This document shows positions 1-9,359 of a DNA stretch of 64,000 nucleotides, piece by piece. Source of the DNA: Shewanella subflava (GTDB lineage: Bacteria; Pseudomonadota; Gammaproteobacteria; Enterobacterales; Shewanellaceae); NCBI RefSeq assembly GCF_025971955.1, contig NZ_JAPDMX010000002.1, positions 248,001-312,000 on the forward strand. Reading direction: 5' to 3'. Under the pieces are notes generated by a model. The model saw only the letters and a list, made by a program, of their open reading frames with translations, searched no databases and was not told the DNA's origin. The translations under genes and the position numbers were made by a program. Numbering within the stretch: position 1 is the first letter of the stretch; every line of letters starts with the position of its first letter.

Positions 1-142
1 CGCACCTATAAGTTCCCCTCATACTCAGCTATAGTAAACTGTCCAACAAGCCTACTATATGAATTTTTTCTAATAAATAGATTGTAGTTCTCTCACACAT
101 CCATTAGAATTTTCTTATAGACTTTTTGTGAGGTTCAACATA

Positions 143-1225
143 ATGCTTTCAACGACTCAATCTTCGCTCAGTTTCCTTAGCCGAAATGTCATCCTTTTAT
201 CAGCTTATTTAGCTTCAAGCTTCAGCTTTGCTGCAGAAATGCCACTTGAAACCATCACAGCCAAAAGCACATCACAAACTCAATACCTGCAACTTGATGC
301 CAAAGTTGAGCCGATAAAGTCTGCAACAGTTGCGGCGCAAACCTCTGGTCGAGTATTAGCCATTCATTATGATGTCAATGATATGGTGCCTGAAGGCGCA
401 CCTTTAATAGAGATCACCAGCAAAGAACAAGGTGCAGGCTTAGCCGCAGCTGAAGCTGAATTGGCTAAGGCACAAGCACAAAATTTTGAAGCACAAGCGC
501 AATTTGAACGTTATAAAGCGTTATTTCCACAAGGGGCCATATCCAAAGGAGCCATGGACGAGGCAACCTCTTATGCAAAATCAAGTAAACAGGCTGTCAG
601 CGCGGCTAAAGCAAAACTCATCAGCGCAAAAGAAAATGTCAATTACACCATTGTTAGCGCGCCATTTTCTGGCAGAGTCACAGCAAAGTGGGTAGAGCAA
701 GGGGAAACCATCAGTTACGGGCAAGCCTTATTATCAGGCTATGCCACCGACAAATTACGCGCGGTATTTTATGTACCACAGCAATACCGTAAACAATTAA
801 CCGCCCTAGATAGCATTAATTTATCTGATGATTATCAGCAATATCAAAGTGACAAAATCAATAAGTTCAATTTTAGCACTCAAGCTGACCAAAGTATTGA
901 AGTGCGTGTACAACTTAACAATCACCAAGACACATTGCAAGCCGGTCAATGGCTAAAAGCGGCATTACCCATTGCCACAACTGAAGCAATTTACTTGCCC
1001 AAGTCAGCGATTTTTCAAGTAGGTGAATTAACGGCGGTATATCGCAAGCAAGGTGATAAGTATCTGCAAACCCAAGTGCGTCTTGGCAAGCAATTAACCG
1101 GTAACCAGCTCACAACAGGCCAAGTAACCCAAGTAGAAGTGCTATCAGGCGTTATGGATGGCGACAATATTATCAATGATGCTGCCACCTATGTGCTGTT
1201 CCTTAATCAAGCGCACGCTAACTAA
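143..1225 (+). CDS. RND efflux periplasmic adaptor (membrane fusion protein)
   Basis: Periplasmic adaptor that would couple the RND permease encoded directly downstream to an outer-membrane channel. The sequence shows a hydrophobic export signal in the first ~35 residues, a lipoyl/barrel-sandwich half (VEPIKSATVAAQTSGRV), an Ala/Glu/Gln-rich alpha-helical hairpin around residues 95-165, the second half-lipoyl (IVSAPFSGRV) and a beta-barrel. I place the start at the ATG at 143, because a GTGAGG ribosome-binding site sits 9 bases upstream; an in-frame GTG at 128 is less likely. The permease gene starts 15 bases after the stop, so the two are cotranscribed. No outer-membrane factor gene is present nearby. 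Substrate unknown. Confidence 0.88.
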   Translation: MLSTTQSSLSFLSRNVILLSAYLASSFSFAAEMPLETITAKSTSQTQYLQLDAKVEPIKSATVAAQTSGRVLAIHYDVNDMVPEGAPLIEITSKEQGAGLAAAEAELAKAQAQNFEAQAQFERYKALFPQGAISKGAMDEATSYAKSSKQAVSAAKAKLISAKENVNYTIVSAPFSGRVTAKWVEQGETISYGQALLSGYATDKLRAVFYVPQQYRKQLTALDSINLSDDYQQYQSDKINKFNFSTQADQSIEVRVQLNNHQDTLQAGQWLKAALPIATTEAIYLPKSAIFQVGELTAVYRKQGDKYLQTQVRLGKQLTGNQLTTGQVTQVEVLSGVMDGDNIINDAATYVLFLNQAHAN

Positions 1226-1240
1226 TAGGAGAGATGATAA

Positions 1241-4200
1241 ATGAATAATCCAAACTCTCCTGAATTGGGCTTGTCAGGTACTATCGCAAAAACCTTTCAA
1301 GCCAGTGCGATTACTCCCCTACTTGCACTTGTTGGCTTGTTATTAGGCATTTTTGCGGTAATTATCACCCCAAAAGAAGAAGACCCGCAAATTGATGTCA
1401 CTTTTGCCGATGTGTTTATTCCTTTTCCGGGGGCAACGCCAAGTGAAGTACAAAGCCTAGTGACGCTGCCTGCTGAACAGATTATTTCTGAAATCAAAGG
1501 CGTTGATACCTTATATTCATTTTCTCAACCTGATGGCGCATTGATCATCACCATCTTTGAAGTTGGCGTACCTCGCGATGAAGCGGTAGTGAATATTTAC
1601 AATCAGCTATTTTCTAATCGCGATAAATTTAATCAAGCCGCTGGCATTGGTGAGCCATTGATAAAACCGAGGGGTATCGACGATGTGCCTATTGTCAGCT
1701 TAACCTTATATTCTGATTCAACCGACATCGGTGCTGAAGCCTTAACCCATGTTGCCGCCAATTTAGAAACCGAATTAAAGCGTATCCCTGGCACCCGAGA
1801 AATTTATACCCAAGGCCGTCATGACATGGTACTAAATGTCAGATTAGACAGCGTGAAAATGAATGCGTTTGGGGTGACCATTAATCAAATAGAACAGCGT
1901 TTACAGGATAATAACCAAGTATCCATGCTTAACTCATGGGTGCAAAATAACCAACAAATTAAAGTGCGCGCAGGGCAATTTATTAATTCGGTTGATGACG
2001 TAAAATCGTTATTGATAAAAGTAATCCCAACGCAATCAAATTCAAAACAAGCTGATCCGACATTAGCCAAAGCGGTTTACTTGTCAGATGTGGCCGAAAT
2101 CACGCTTAAAAGTGATATACCGACCCAACATGTCCGTCACGTTGACCTACAGGGTGATTATCCCGCAGTCACCATAGCGATTGGCAAACAAGCTGGGCAG
2201 AATGCCGTTGTCATTGCCGACAAAATATTAAACCGCATTAATGAAGTCCAAAACGTGTTGATCCCGGATAATGTCAAAGTGGCGATTTCACGTAATTATG
2301 GGCAAACAGCCGGAGATAAAGCCAACACGTTAATATTTAAATTAATATTTGCGACATCTGCGGTTGTGTTATTAGTGTTTTTTACCATGGGATTACGTGA
2401 GTCAGCCGTAGTCGGCATTGCCATCATTATCACCTTAGCCATGACCTTATTTGCCTCATGGGCATGGGGATTTAGCCTTAATCGTATTTCATTATTCGCA
2501 CTTATTTTTTCTATCGGTATTTTAGTTGACGATGCCATAGTGGTGGTTGAGAACATTCATCGCCATATGGCATTAAGCAATAAGCCCTTGCTTGAAATCA
2601 TCCCTGTCGCAGTTGACGAAGTCGGCGGTCCAACGATTTTAGCCACCTTTACCGTAATAGCGGCCCTATTACCAATGGCCTTTGTATCAGGACTCATGGG
2701 ACCTTATATGAGCCCAATCCCAATCAATGCCAGTATGGGAATGCTTTTATCGTTAGTGATTGCCTTTATGATGACCCCTTGGCTGTCAAATAAACTATTG
2801 CATCGACATATCAGTAAAACCGCTAACACCGAATCTCATTTCGAACATGATGAGCATTCAAATGATAAGTTAAGTGTTTTTTTCAATCGCTTAATGACAC
2901 CATTTCTACTTGGGAATAAGGCAGGTAAAGCCCGCAAAGGCTTAGCGGTTGGGATTGTTGCGTTAATTGCTATTGCTGTATCGCTACCTGCAATGCAGGC
3001 TGTGGTATTAAAAATGCTGCCGTTTGATAACAAATCTGAATTTCAGGTGATGGTTGATTTGCCTGAAGGCGCTCCAGTAGAGCAAACACAACGAGTTTTA
3101 CAGGAAATGAGCCAATACCTGTCTACTGTGGAAGAAATTGATCATCAACAATGGTATGCAGGCACCCATTCCCCCATGAACTTTAACGGTTTGGTACGCC
3201 ATTATTTCTTGCGCAGCAGCCAAGAACTTGGTGATATACAAGTCAACCTTGTCGATAAATCACATCGCAGTCGTGACAGCCACTCAATCGCCTTAGCCGT
3301 TCGTGGGCCGTTAAACGAGATAGCTAAACCTTATAATGCCAGAGTCAAAGTCGTTGAAGTACCGCCAGGACCGCCTGTGTGGTCCCCTATTGTGGCAGAA
3401 GTGTACGGCCCAACAACCGAGCTGCGTGAGCAAACGGCGCTTGAGCTTGAACAACGCTTTAACGCCACCGAGCATGTTGTCGATGTTGATATCTTTTTAC
3501 CTTATGCGCAGCAAAAGTGGCAAGTCAGCATTGATCGCACTAAAGCCAGTTTATTGGGCTTATCTTACGGGCAAATTGTTAATACCATTGTGGCAGCCGT
3601 TGGTGGTAAAGATGTCAGCTATTTGCACTTAGCACCTCAAAAACAGCCGACGCCTATCCGTTTACAGGTCAATGAAGGCGAAAAGGTCAATTTAGCGCAA
3701 ATATTAAACCTTAAATTGACCAACCAACAGGGTGAGCAAATCAGCTTATCTGCGGTCACTACGATCGAGCAAGGCCATATAAATGCGGCGATTGTGCATA
3801 AGAACATGATCCCGATGATCATGGTGGTCGCCGATATGGCAGGCCCAACTGACAGCCCGTTATATGGGATGTTTGATATTGCAGGTCAAATTAATCATGC
3901 CAACGCTGAACGTGACTTCGCAATTGCGCAGCATTATGTCGAGCAGCCAGATGGCATCTCTGAAGTTGCGATATTATGGGACGGTGAGTGGAAAATCACC
4001 TATGAAACCTTCCGCGATATGGGCATTGCTTATGCGGTGGGCATGATAGCCATCTACTTACTGGTGGTCGGTCAATTTAAGTCTTATTTGGTACCGCTAG
4101 TGATTATGGCCCCCATCCCATTAACCGTGATTGGTGTGATGCCTGGTCATGCCATATTAGGGGCGCAATTTACCGCAACATCGATGATCGGCATGATAGC

Positions 4201-4507
4201 CCTCGCGGGGATTATTGTGCGTAACTCCATATTGTTAGTGGACTTTATTAATCATCTTTTAGCTGCGGGCATGACATTAGAAAAAGCGGTGATCAAATCA
4301 GCCGCTGTGCGCGCGAAACCGATTATGTTGACGGCATTAGCCGCAATGATTGGTGCACTATTTATTATCGATGACCCGATTTTTAATGGCCTAGCAATTA
4401 GCTTAATTTTCGGCATCTTTATTTCAACCATTTTAACTCTACTTGTCATCCCTGTACTGTATTTCTCAGTGATGAAGAATCGACAAATAATTAAATCTGT
4501 TAATTAA
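1241..4507 (+). CDS. RND family efflux permease (AcrB/HAE-like)
   Basis: Inner-membrane proton-driven efflux pump of the resistance-nodulation-division superfamily; 1088 residues is the normal family length. It shows an N-terminal membrane segment, the first periplasmic porter loop, a central block of membrane helices with the TM4 motif GILVDDAIVVVENIHRH (Asp430-Asp431, the expected proton-relay pair), a second porter loop, and C-terminal helices (GMIALAGIIVRNSILLVDFI). An AGGAGA ribosome-binding site precedes the ATG. It partners with the adaptor upstream. The linked YgaP-type membrane protein and rhodanese downstream hint at a sulfur-related or stress-related substrate, but that is inference. 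Confidence 0.92.
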   Translation: MNNPNSPELGLSGTIAKTFQASAITPLLALVGLLLGIFAVIITPKEEDPQIDVTFADVFIPFPGATPSEVQSLVTLPAEQIISEIKGVDTLYSFSQPDGALIITIFEVGVPRDEAVVNIYNQLFSNRDKFNQAAGIGEPLIKPRGIDDVPIVSLTLYSDSTDIGAEALTHVAANLETELKRIPGTREIYTQGRHDMVLNVRLDSVKMNAFGVTINQIEQRLQDNNQVSMLNSWVQNNQQIKVRAGQFINSVDDVKSLLIKVIPTQSNSKQADPTLAKAVYLSDVAEITLKSDIPTQHVRHVDLQGDYPAVTIAIGKQAGQNAVVIADKILNRINEVQNVLIPDNVKVAISRNYGQTAGDKANTLIFKLIFATSAVVLLVFFTMGLRESAVVGIAIIITLAMTLFASWAWGFSLNRISLFALIFSIGILVDDAIVVVENIHRHMALSNKPLLEIIPVAVDEVGGPTILATFTVIAALLPMAFVSGLMGPYMSPIPINASMGMLLSLVIAFMMTPWLSNKLLHRHISKTANTESHFEHDEHSNDKLSVFFNRLMTPFLLGNKAGKARKGLAVGIVALIAIAVSLPAMQAVVLKMLPFDNKSEFQVMVDLPEGAPVEQTQRVLQEMSQYLSTVEEIDHQQWYAGTHSPMNFNGLVRHYFLRSSQELGDIQVNLVDKSHRSRDSHSIALAVRGPLNEIAKPYNARVKVVEVPPGPPVWSPIVAEVYGPTTELREQTALELEQRFNATEHVVDVDIFLPYAQQKWQVSIDRTKASLLGLSYGQIVNTIVAAVGGKDVSYLHLAPQKQPTPIRLQVNEGEKVNLAQILNLKLTNQQGEQISLSAVTTIEQGHINAAIVHKNMIPMIMVVADMAGPTDSPLYGMFDIAGQINHANAERDFAIAQHYVEQPDGISEVAILWDGEWKITYETFRDMGIAYAVGMIAIYLLVVGQFKSYLVPLVIMAPIPLTVIGVMPGHAILGAQFTATSMIGMIALAGIIVRNSILLVDFINHLLAAGMTLEKAVIKSAAVRAKPIMLTALAAMIGALFIIDDPIFNGLAISLIFGIFISTILTLLVIPVLYFSVMKNRQIIKSVN

Positions 4508-4518
4508 GGAGCTTCACT

Positions 4519-4731
4519 ATGTCAATTGAACGAACAATTATGGCTTTTGCTGGTTTTATGGTGTTGTTATCTTTACTACTGACCGCAACCGTCAGCCACC
4601 ATTTTATGTGGCTGACGGTGTTTGTTGGTGCTAATCTATTTCAAAGCGCCTTTACTGGTTTTTGTCCCGCAGCACTGGTGATGAAAAAACTAGGCTTAAA
4701 ATCAGAGGCTGAAATAGCCAAAGCTAAATAA
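4519..4731 (+). CDS. YgaP-type two-helix inner-membrane protein (DUF2892-like)
   Basis: A 70-residue membrane protein with two hydrophobic helices separated by a short loop, followed by the family signature GFCPAALVMKKLG. In E. coli YgaP this transmembrane unit is fused to the C-terminus of a rhodanese domain. Here the unit is a separate gene directly upstream of a separate rhodanese gene. A strong AAGGAG site sits 11 bases after the permease stop, so it belongs to the same operon. The Cys in GFCP is the only conserved reactive residue visible. Exact function is unknown. Confidence 0.8.
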   Translation: MSIERTIMAFAGFMVLLSLLLTATVSHHFMWLTVFVGANLFQSAFTGFCPAALVMKKLGLKSEAEIAKAK

Positions 4732-4779
4732 GCCTAAAATTGAGGTTAAGCATAATAATTATAAGGAATATACTGGTTT

Positions 4780-5163
4780 ATGAAATCTTCAAAACGTGTC
4801 AGTCTACATTTTAGTTTGCTGAGTATCCTCGCGACAGGTTTGATGCTGTTTAATCAGGTGAGTGTTGCCAAAGATGTTTCCACACAGGAAGCCTGGAATA
4901 TTATCAGCACTGGCACGACCATTATTGATGTTCGTACCGCTGAAGAATTTGCCGCTGGCCATATTGAAGGAGCAATTAATATTCCGTTTGAACAAATTGT
5001 TAATGGCGTTGAAAAAATCGGTTTGAAAAATGACGCCAGCATTGTGTTGTATTGCCGAAGTGGACGCAGAAGTGGTCTTGCCGATGAGGCATTGATACAG
5101 GCTGGCTTTACACATTCAGTCAATGCCGGTGGCTATGAAGCTCTAGCGACAACCAAACCTTAA
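4780..5163 (+). CDS. exported single-domain rhodanese
   Basis: A 127-residue rhodanese-like sulfurtransferase. Residues 1-30 form a cleavable-looking signal peptide ending near VAKDVS, so the enzyme should act in the periplasm. The single rhodanese domain contains the entry motif IDVRTAEEFAAGHIEGAINIPF and the active-site loop LYCRSGRRSG with catalytic Cys92, which is intact. An AAGGAA site precedes the ATG. It is the last gene of the RND-adaptor/permease/YgaP-like operon and is followed by a hairpin terminator. The likely role is handling persulfide or thiosulfate sulfur; the specific substrate cannot be read from the sequence. Confidence 0.85.
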   Translation: MKSSKRVSLHFSLLSILATGLMLFNQVSVAKDVSTQEAWNIISTGTTIIDVRTAEEFAAGHIEGAINIPFEQIVNGVEKIGLKNDASIVLYCRSGRRSGLADEALIQAGFTHSVNAGGYEALATTKP

Positions 5164-5182
5164 TCATATTATTTTCTGAATA

Positions 5183-5216
5183 AAATGCCTTTGTCTTATC
5201 AACAAAGGCATTTTTT
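5183..5216. terminator. bidirectional intrinsic terminator
   Basis: Inverted repeat AAAATGCCTTTGT / ACAAAGGCATTTT with a short loop and T-run. It lies between the stop codons of the convergent rhodanese operon and the GNAT gene, so it can serve both strands. Confidence 0.85.
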
Positions 5217-5637
5217 ATGTCAGCTTTTTGCACATGACAATACAATTTAAATTAAAGCCCCTTGGCGATTGATAGACACTTACCTCATCACCTTCAAAGC
5301 CACATTTTCGATAAAAAGCTGCTGCGTTTAATGTTGACTCCAATTTAAGCAAGGATAAACCAGCTTCGACAGCAAGTCGCTCAAGGTAAGCTAACATCTC
5401 TTTACCAGCTCCTAAGCCCATGTATTGCGGATCGACAAAAATAGCATCAATAAAACCACTGTCTAAATCAATCATTCCTGTAGCAATAATCTCTAGCTGC
5501 GTTTTTCCGTTGAAATGAACATCAACCTCTAGCACATATCCATCTATTACCAATTTATCTGCAAAAGGCATAGGCATTTCGCCATCCGTCCACTTTAGCA
5601 TCGCATCAATACCATAAAATTCAGTGCATTGAGCCAA
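5215..5637 (-). CDS. GNAT N-acetyltransferase, 5' end uncertain
   Basis: Acetyl-CoA-dependent N-acetyltransferase of the GNAT fold. The acetyl-CoA loop is visible as VDPQYMGLGAGKEM, and the C-terminal part reads LESTLNAAAFYRKCGFEGDE. The only standard start is the TTG at 5637, which would remove the first beta strand. In the same frame, coding sequence continues upstream to about 5700 as FRRAIRYDASRAFNIRNQAI, which looks like a normal GNAT N-terminus, but no ATG, GTG or TTG precedes it. An ATA at 5698-5700 sits where the start would be expected, with AAAAAGGAATAAC about 12-18 bases further upstream. The gene may use a rare start or may have lost its start codon. Substrate unknown. Confidence 0.72.
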   Translation of the reverse strand: MAQCTEFYGIDAMLKWTDGEMPMPFADKLVIDGYVLEVDVHFNGKTQLEIIATGMIDLDSGFIDAIFVDPQYMGLGAGKEMLAYLERLAVEAGLSLLKLESTLNAAAFYRKCGFEGDEVSVYQSPRGFNLNCIVMCKKLT

Positions 5638-5700
5638 TATTGCCTGATTACGAATATTAAACGCACGTGAGGCATCATAGCGAATGGCCCGTCTAAATAT

Positions 5701-6069
5701 AAAATTAGTTATAAGTTATTCCTTTTTTGCATATAAGAATAAGTAGGCATCGTGCGGGTAAGCAAAATGCATAAATCATCGGTTAAAACACATTACAAGA
5801 ATCCCACAACAATTAAATAACCAAATGATTTAATATCAATAATAACGACCAACACATTAAAATACTCTGATATTTAAAACTTAAATTTGAATAAAAAATC
5901 AATCTCTTCAACTACTGTCAGATATTATACCAAACACCCTACGGTAACATTTTATTTACAAATGTAACATCAATGTTACATTTCAGAAAGTTAGACGTAT
6001 TTCACCTTTGAGTTTTTCTGTGAGTCTGACATCAAAAAATATAAATAATAAATAACATGGAAGATAAAC
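5701..6069. other. AT-rich intergenic region upstream of the secreted protease
   Basis: About 370 bases without a credible gene. It holds the upstream region of the leftward GNAT gene and the promoter region of the rightward protease. The only clear structure is the perfect inverted repeat described at 5961-5982. Confidence 0.6.
5961..5982. promoter_or_regulatory. candidate operator, 10-bp perfect inverted repeat
   Basis: AATGTAACAT-CA-ATGTTACATT, two perfect 10-base arms with a 2-base spacer, 87 bases before the protease start codon. The core TGTAAC-N6-GTTACA differs at two positions from the TyrR/PhhR-type box TGTAAA-N6-TTTACA. Binding by a TyrR-like regulator is inference only. Confidence 0.5.
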
Positions 6070-8514
6070 ATGCAAAATAAACGACCTCTAGTTTTATCAA
6101 GCCTCTCGGGTATTGCACTGGCGGTATCATCAAGCCTGTACGCTGCACCACAAGCGGTAAATTTAACCTCACAAAATGCTATATCTGCAGCAAGCTTAAA
6201 TTCGGCTTCGCCTTTGCCAAAACGTTATATTGTTAAATTTAAAAATGCACCAGCGGCACAATCAACTTTACAGCAGTTTGCTAATTCACAAGCCAGTCAA
6301 TCTGATTTGACAATGGATTATCAGCCTCGCTCACACGAGATTTTTTCGCATTTTAACGCTTTAAACGGTGTGCAAGCGAAAGAAATGAAACGTATTGCAC
6401 GCAGTAACAGTTACTCGGTAAAGCTAGACCAACAATCATTAAAATCACTGCGTTTACGTGCTGACGTTGAATATGTTGAAGAAGATTTACCTCGAAAACT
6501 GCTATCAGAAACAACCCCTTGGGGGCAAACTTATGTTGGCGCCACCGCTTTAAGTGACGGCCAATCAGGTAATCGTACGATTTGTATTATCGATTCAGGT
6601 TACGACCGCAGCCACAACGATTTAAGTGGTAATAATGTCACCGGTACCAATAATTCAGGTACGGGTAACTGGTATCAACCGGGTAATAATAACGCCCATG
6701 GTACCCATGTTGCTGGCACCATTGCAGCGATTGCCAATAATGAAGGTGTGGTTGGTGTCATGCCAAACCAAAATGCCAATATTCATGTGGTGAAAGTATT
6801 TAACGAAGCCGGATGGGGATATTCATCATCCCTCATTTCCGCTATTGACACCTGTGTCAGTAATGGCGCTAATGTAGTGACCATGAGCTTAGGTGGAAGC
6901 GGCTCAAGCACAACTGAACGTAATGCAATGACCGCACATCAAAATAACGGCATCTTGTTAATTGCTGCTGCGGGTAATGACGGTGACAACACTTATAGCT
7001 ACCCAGCATCCTATGATGCGGTCATGGCTGTTGCTGCGGTTGATAGTAATCGTGATCATGCTGCATTCTCGCAATATACTGATCAAGTTGAGATCTCAGG
7101 TCCTGGTGAAGCGATTTTATCAACCGTTACGGTTGGTGAAGGACGCCTTGCAGATATCACAATTAATGGCCAATCATATTTTAACAATGGGGTTGTGCCA
7201 CATAATCGCTTAACACCAGCTGGTACAAGTTACACTGCTAACCCAACCAATGGTCAAGCAACCGCCGTATTAGCTGAATGTACCGTCAGTGGTACTAGCT
7301 TTAACTGTGGCAACATGAGCAACAAGGTATGTTTAGTTGAACGTGTTGGTAACCAAGGTACTGGCTATCCTGAAATCAATGCTGTAAAGGCCTGTAAAAC
7401 AGCGGGCGCTGTAGCAGCAATTGTTTACAGTAATACCGCATTACCAGGTTTACAAAATCCATTTTTAGTCGATGCCAATAGCGATATTACCATTCCATCA
7501 GTCTCTGTTGATAGAGCAACGGGCTTGGCGTTACGCAATCAACTAGGCGCTAGCACTACGGTTGCCAATCAAGGCAATAAAGATTACGCCTATTACAATG
7601 GCACCTCAATGGCAACACCACATGTATCTGGCGTTGCAACCTTGGTGTGGAGTTACCACCCGCAATGTACAGCAAATCAAATTCGCGCAGCATTAAATGC
7701 TACCGCAGATGATTTGAATGTTGCAGGGCGCGATAACAAAACCGGTTTTGGCATGATTAACGCAACTGCTGCCAAAGCTTACCTAGATGCATCATGTAAT
7801 GGCCCAACTGATCCTGGCACAGGAACAGGTGACTTAGTACTTGAAAATGGTGTCACTAAATCGGGTCTTGCAGGTGCTAAAAGCGATGAGCTTCACTTCT
7901 CACTAGACGTTCCAGCAGGCGCCAAAAACTTAAGTTTCACCATGAGTGGCGGTACTGGCGATGCGGATCTATATGTGCAATATGGCGCTGCGCCGTCAAC
8001 AACCAGCTATGACTGTCGTCCATGGAAAGGGGGTAACAGCGAATCGTGCCCGATTACCAACGTTCAATCTGGTACTTACTATGTCATGGTTCAGGGTTAT
8101 AGCGCATTTAGCGGTGTAAATCTTGTCGCTAACTACACCGCTGGAAGCACTGGTGGTAATACAGGAGGTCCAGCAAGTTACACTAATACTACTAATTTCA
8201 ACATTCCAGATAACAACACTACCGGGATCACAAGCCCAATTAATGTGACGCGTACTGGTGATTCAGGTACAGTGTCAGTTAACCTAGGTGTGATCCACAC
8301 TTACATTGGTGATTTGAAAGTGGAACTGATTAGCCCAACCGGCCAAAAAGTAACATTACACAACAATTCTGGTGGTGGCACCGACAATATCAACCAAACC
8401 TATAGTGCAAACTTTACTGGTGTTGAGTCGAGCGGTACCTGGTTACTAAAAGCGGTTGATAATGCACGACGTGATACTGGCTATATCGATACTTGGACAT
8501 TAAGCTTTCAATAA
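6070..8514 (+). CDS. secreted subtilisin-like serine protease (S8) with PA, PPC and P domains
   Basis: Extracellular multidomain protease of 814 residues. In order: signal peptide (1-25), I9-type inhibitory propeptide (~50-140, with RYIVKFKN), and the S8 catalytic domain with triad Asp175 (IIDSGYD), His210 (HGTHVAGT) and Ser513 (NGTSMATPHVSG). A protease-associated insert lies between the His and Ser blocks (~365-490). Next come a pre-peptidase C-terminal domain (~600-690, with FTMSGGTGDADLYVQ) and a P/proprotein-convertase domain (~700-814). The triad is complete, so the enzyme should be active. This domain plan is typical of cold-marine extracellular proteases exported by type II secretion. 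Single gene with its own terminator; a palindrome upstream may control it. Confidence 0.93.
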   Translation: MQNKRPLVLSSLSGIALAVSSSLYAAPQAVNLTSQNAISAASLNSASPLPKRYIVKFKNAPAAQSTLQQFANSQASQSDLTMDYQPRSHEIFSHFNALNGVQAKEMKRIARSNSYSVKLDQQSLKSLRLRADVEYVEEDLPRKLLSETTPWGQTYVGATALSDGQSGNRTICIIDSGYDRSHNDLSGNNVTGTNNSGTGNWYQPGNNNAHGTHVAGTIAAIANNEGVVGVMPNQNANIHVVKVFNEAGWGYSSSLISAIDTCVSNGANVVTMSLGGSGSSTTERNAMTAHQNNGILLIAAAGNDGDNTYSYPASYDAVMAVAAVDSNRDHAAFSQYTDQVEISGPGEAILSTVTVGEGRLADITINGQSYFNNGVVPHNRLTPAGTSYTANPTNGQATAVLAECTVSGTSFNCGNMSNKVCLVERVGNQGTGYPEINAVKACKTAGAVAAIVYSNTALPGLQNPFLVDANSDITIPSVSVDRATGLALRNQLGASTTVANQGNKDYAYYNGTSMATPHVSGVATLVWSYHPQCTANQIRAALNATADDLNVAGRDNKTGFGMINATAAKAYLDASCNGPTDPGTGTGDLVLENGVTKSGLAGAKSDELHFSLDVPAGAKNLSFTMSGGTGDADLYVQYGAAPSTTSYDCRPWKGGNSESCPITNVQSGTYYVMVQGYSAFSGVNLVANYTAGSTGGNTGGPASYTNTTNFNIPDNNTTGITSPINVTRTGDSGTVSVNLGVIHTYIGDLKVELISPTGQKVTLHNNSGGGTDNINQTYSANFTGVESSGTWLLKAVDNARRDTGYIDTWTLSFQ

Positions 8515-8531
8515 TTAGCAATGCTAAATAT

Positions 8532-8563
8532 AAAAGCCTCGCAACGGATTGCGAGGCTTTTTT
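8532..8563 (+). terminator. intrinsic terminator after the secreted protease
   Basis: Stem AAAAGCCTCGCAA / TTGCGAGGCTTTT with a 4-base loop and T-run, 17 bases after the protease stop codon. It also lies just downstream of the leftward CBS gene and may work for both. Confidence 0.88.
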
Positions 8564-8598
8564 ATTGAACAAATTAAGTAATTTTTTAAATACAGATA

Positions 8599-9180
8599 TT
8601 ATGCAACTATGGAATGTGTCACTTTCGAGACCACTTCAAATATACTCGCAAAGCTTGTAGGGGTACTGACATCGATATCTAACTTCAATAGTTTGGCGAT
8701 ATCATTTGCTGATAGTACCCCGCGTATAGTGTGATGTTCACGATCAACCACTAAACAATGCTGCTGACCTGCCGCTTTCAAGGTTTCGATAATATCGCCG
8801 ATTTTTGCATGAACAATATCAGCATAATCAATCGCTTTTAATTGTGCTTTAGGGATCATAAAGTCGTTTATCAGCAGTTGTTCCCTGTGATGACCTGCGG
8901 CTTGTTTTTTGACAATTTCTTGATGGTTTAATGAGTCAAAACTGATTAAGCCAAGAAATTTTTCATTCTTGTCGATTACTAGCTTTAATCGTACGTGTGC
9001 TTTCTTCATCAAAAACTCAACGTCAGTCGCTTTAGTATTCGATTCAATCACCAGAGGCATAATATTTTTGAAATCAGTAAACACATGCAATGCAGGAGAA
9101 CGGAGGGTATATTCTTGATAGTTTGCAGGCCAAGCCAATTCATCAATTGCTTCAACGGCATGTAGAGTTAATTTTCTCAC
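8599..9180 (-). CDS. CBS-domain protein
   Basis: A 193-residue soluble protein with two CBS modules (roughly residues 40-95 and 115-180), the second ending in HCLVVDREHHTIRGVLSANDIAKLL. Paired CBS modules usually bind adenine nucleotides and act as energy or metabolite sensors. No catalytic domain is attached, so it is a stand-alone regulator of unknown target. It is transcribed alone. About 75-95 bases upstream lies an imperfect match to the Fur box (AATTATGATTATCAATCTA, 9256-9274; 13 of 19 positions), noted but weak. Confidence 0.8.
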   Translation of the reverse strand: MRKLTLHAVEAIDELAWPANYQEYTLRSPALHVFTDFKNIMPLVIESNTKATDVEFLMKKAHVRLKLVIDKNEKFLGLISFDSLNHQEIVKKQAAGHHREQLLINDFMIPKAQLKAIDYADIVHAKIGDIIETLKAAGQQHCLVVDREHHTIRGVLSANDIAKLLKLDIDVSTPTSFASIFEVVSKVTHSIVA

Positions 9181-9359
9181 AACAACATCCTTAGCTAATG
9201 AAAACCTAACGTACTGATTTTCATATACATATAAAAGAATAACAGCTTAAAAACTAATTATGATTATCAATCTAAGGTTAAATTTACACAATATCACTTT
9301 GGATTAAATTTCGTTCACCTTACATATTTTAAGGTTCACTTCATAATTAACACTTGCTA

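Noticed and set aside
9256-9274. Fur-box-like sequence upstream of the CBS-domain gene
   Set aside because: Only 13 of 19 positions match in AT-rich DNA, and the gene has no iron link; too weak to call a site.
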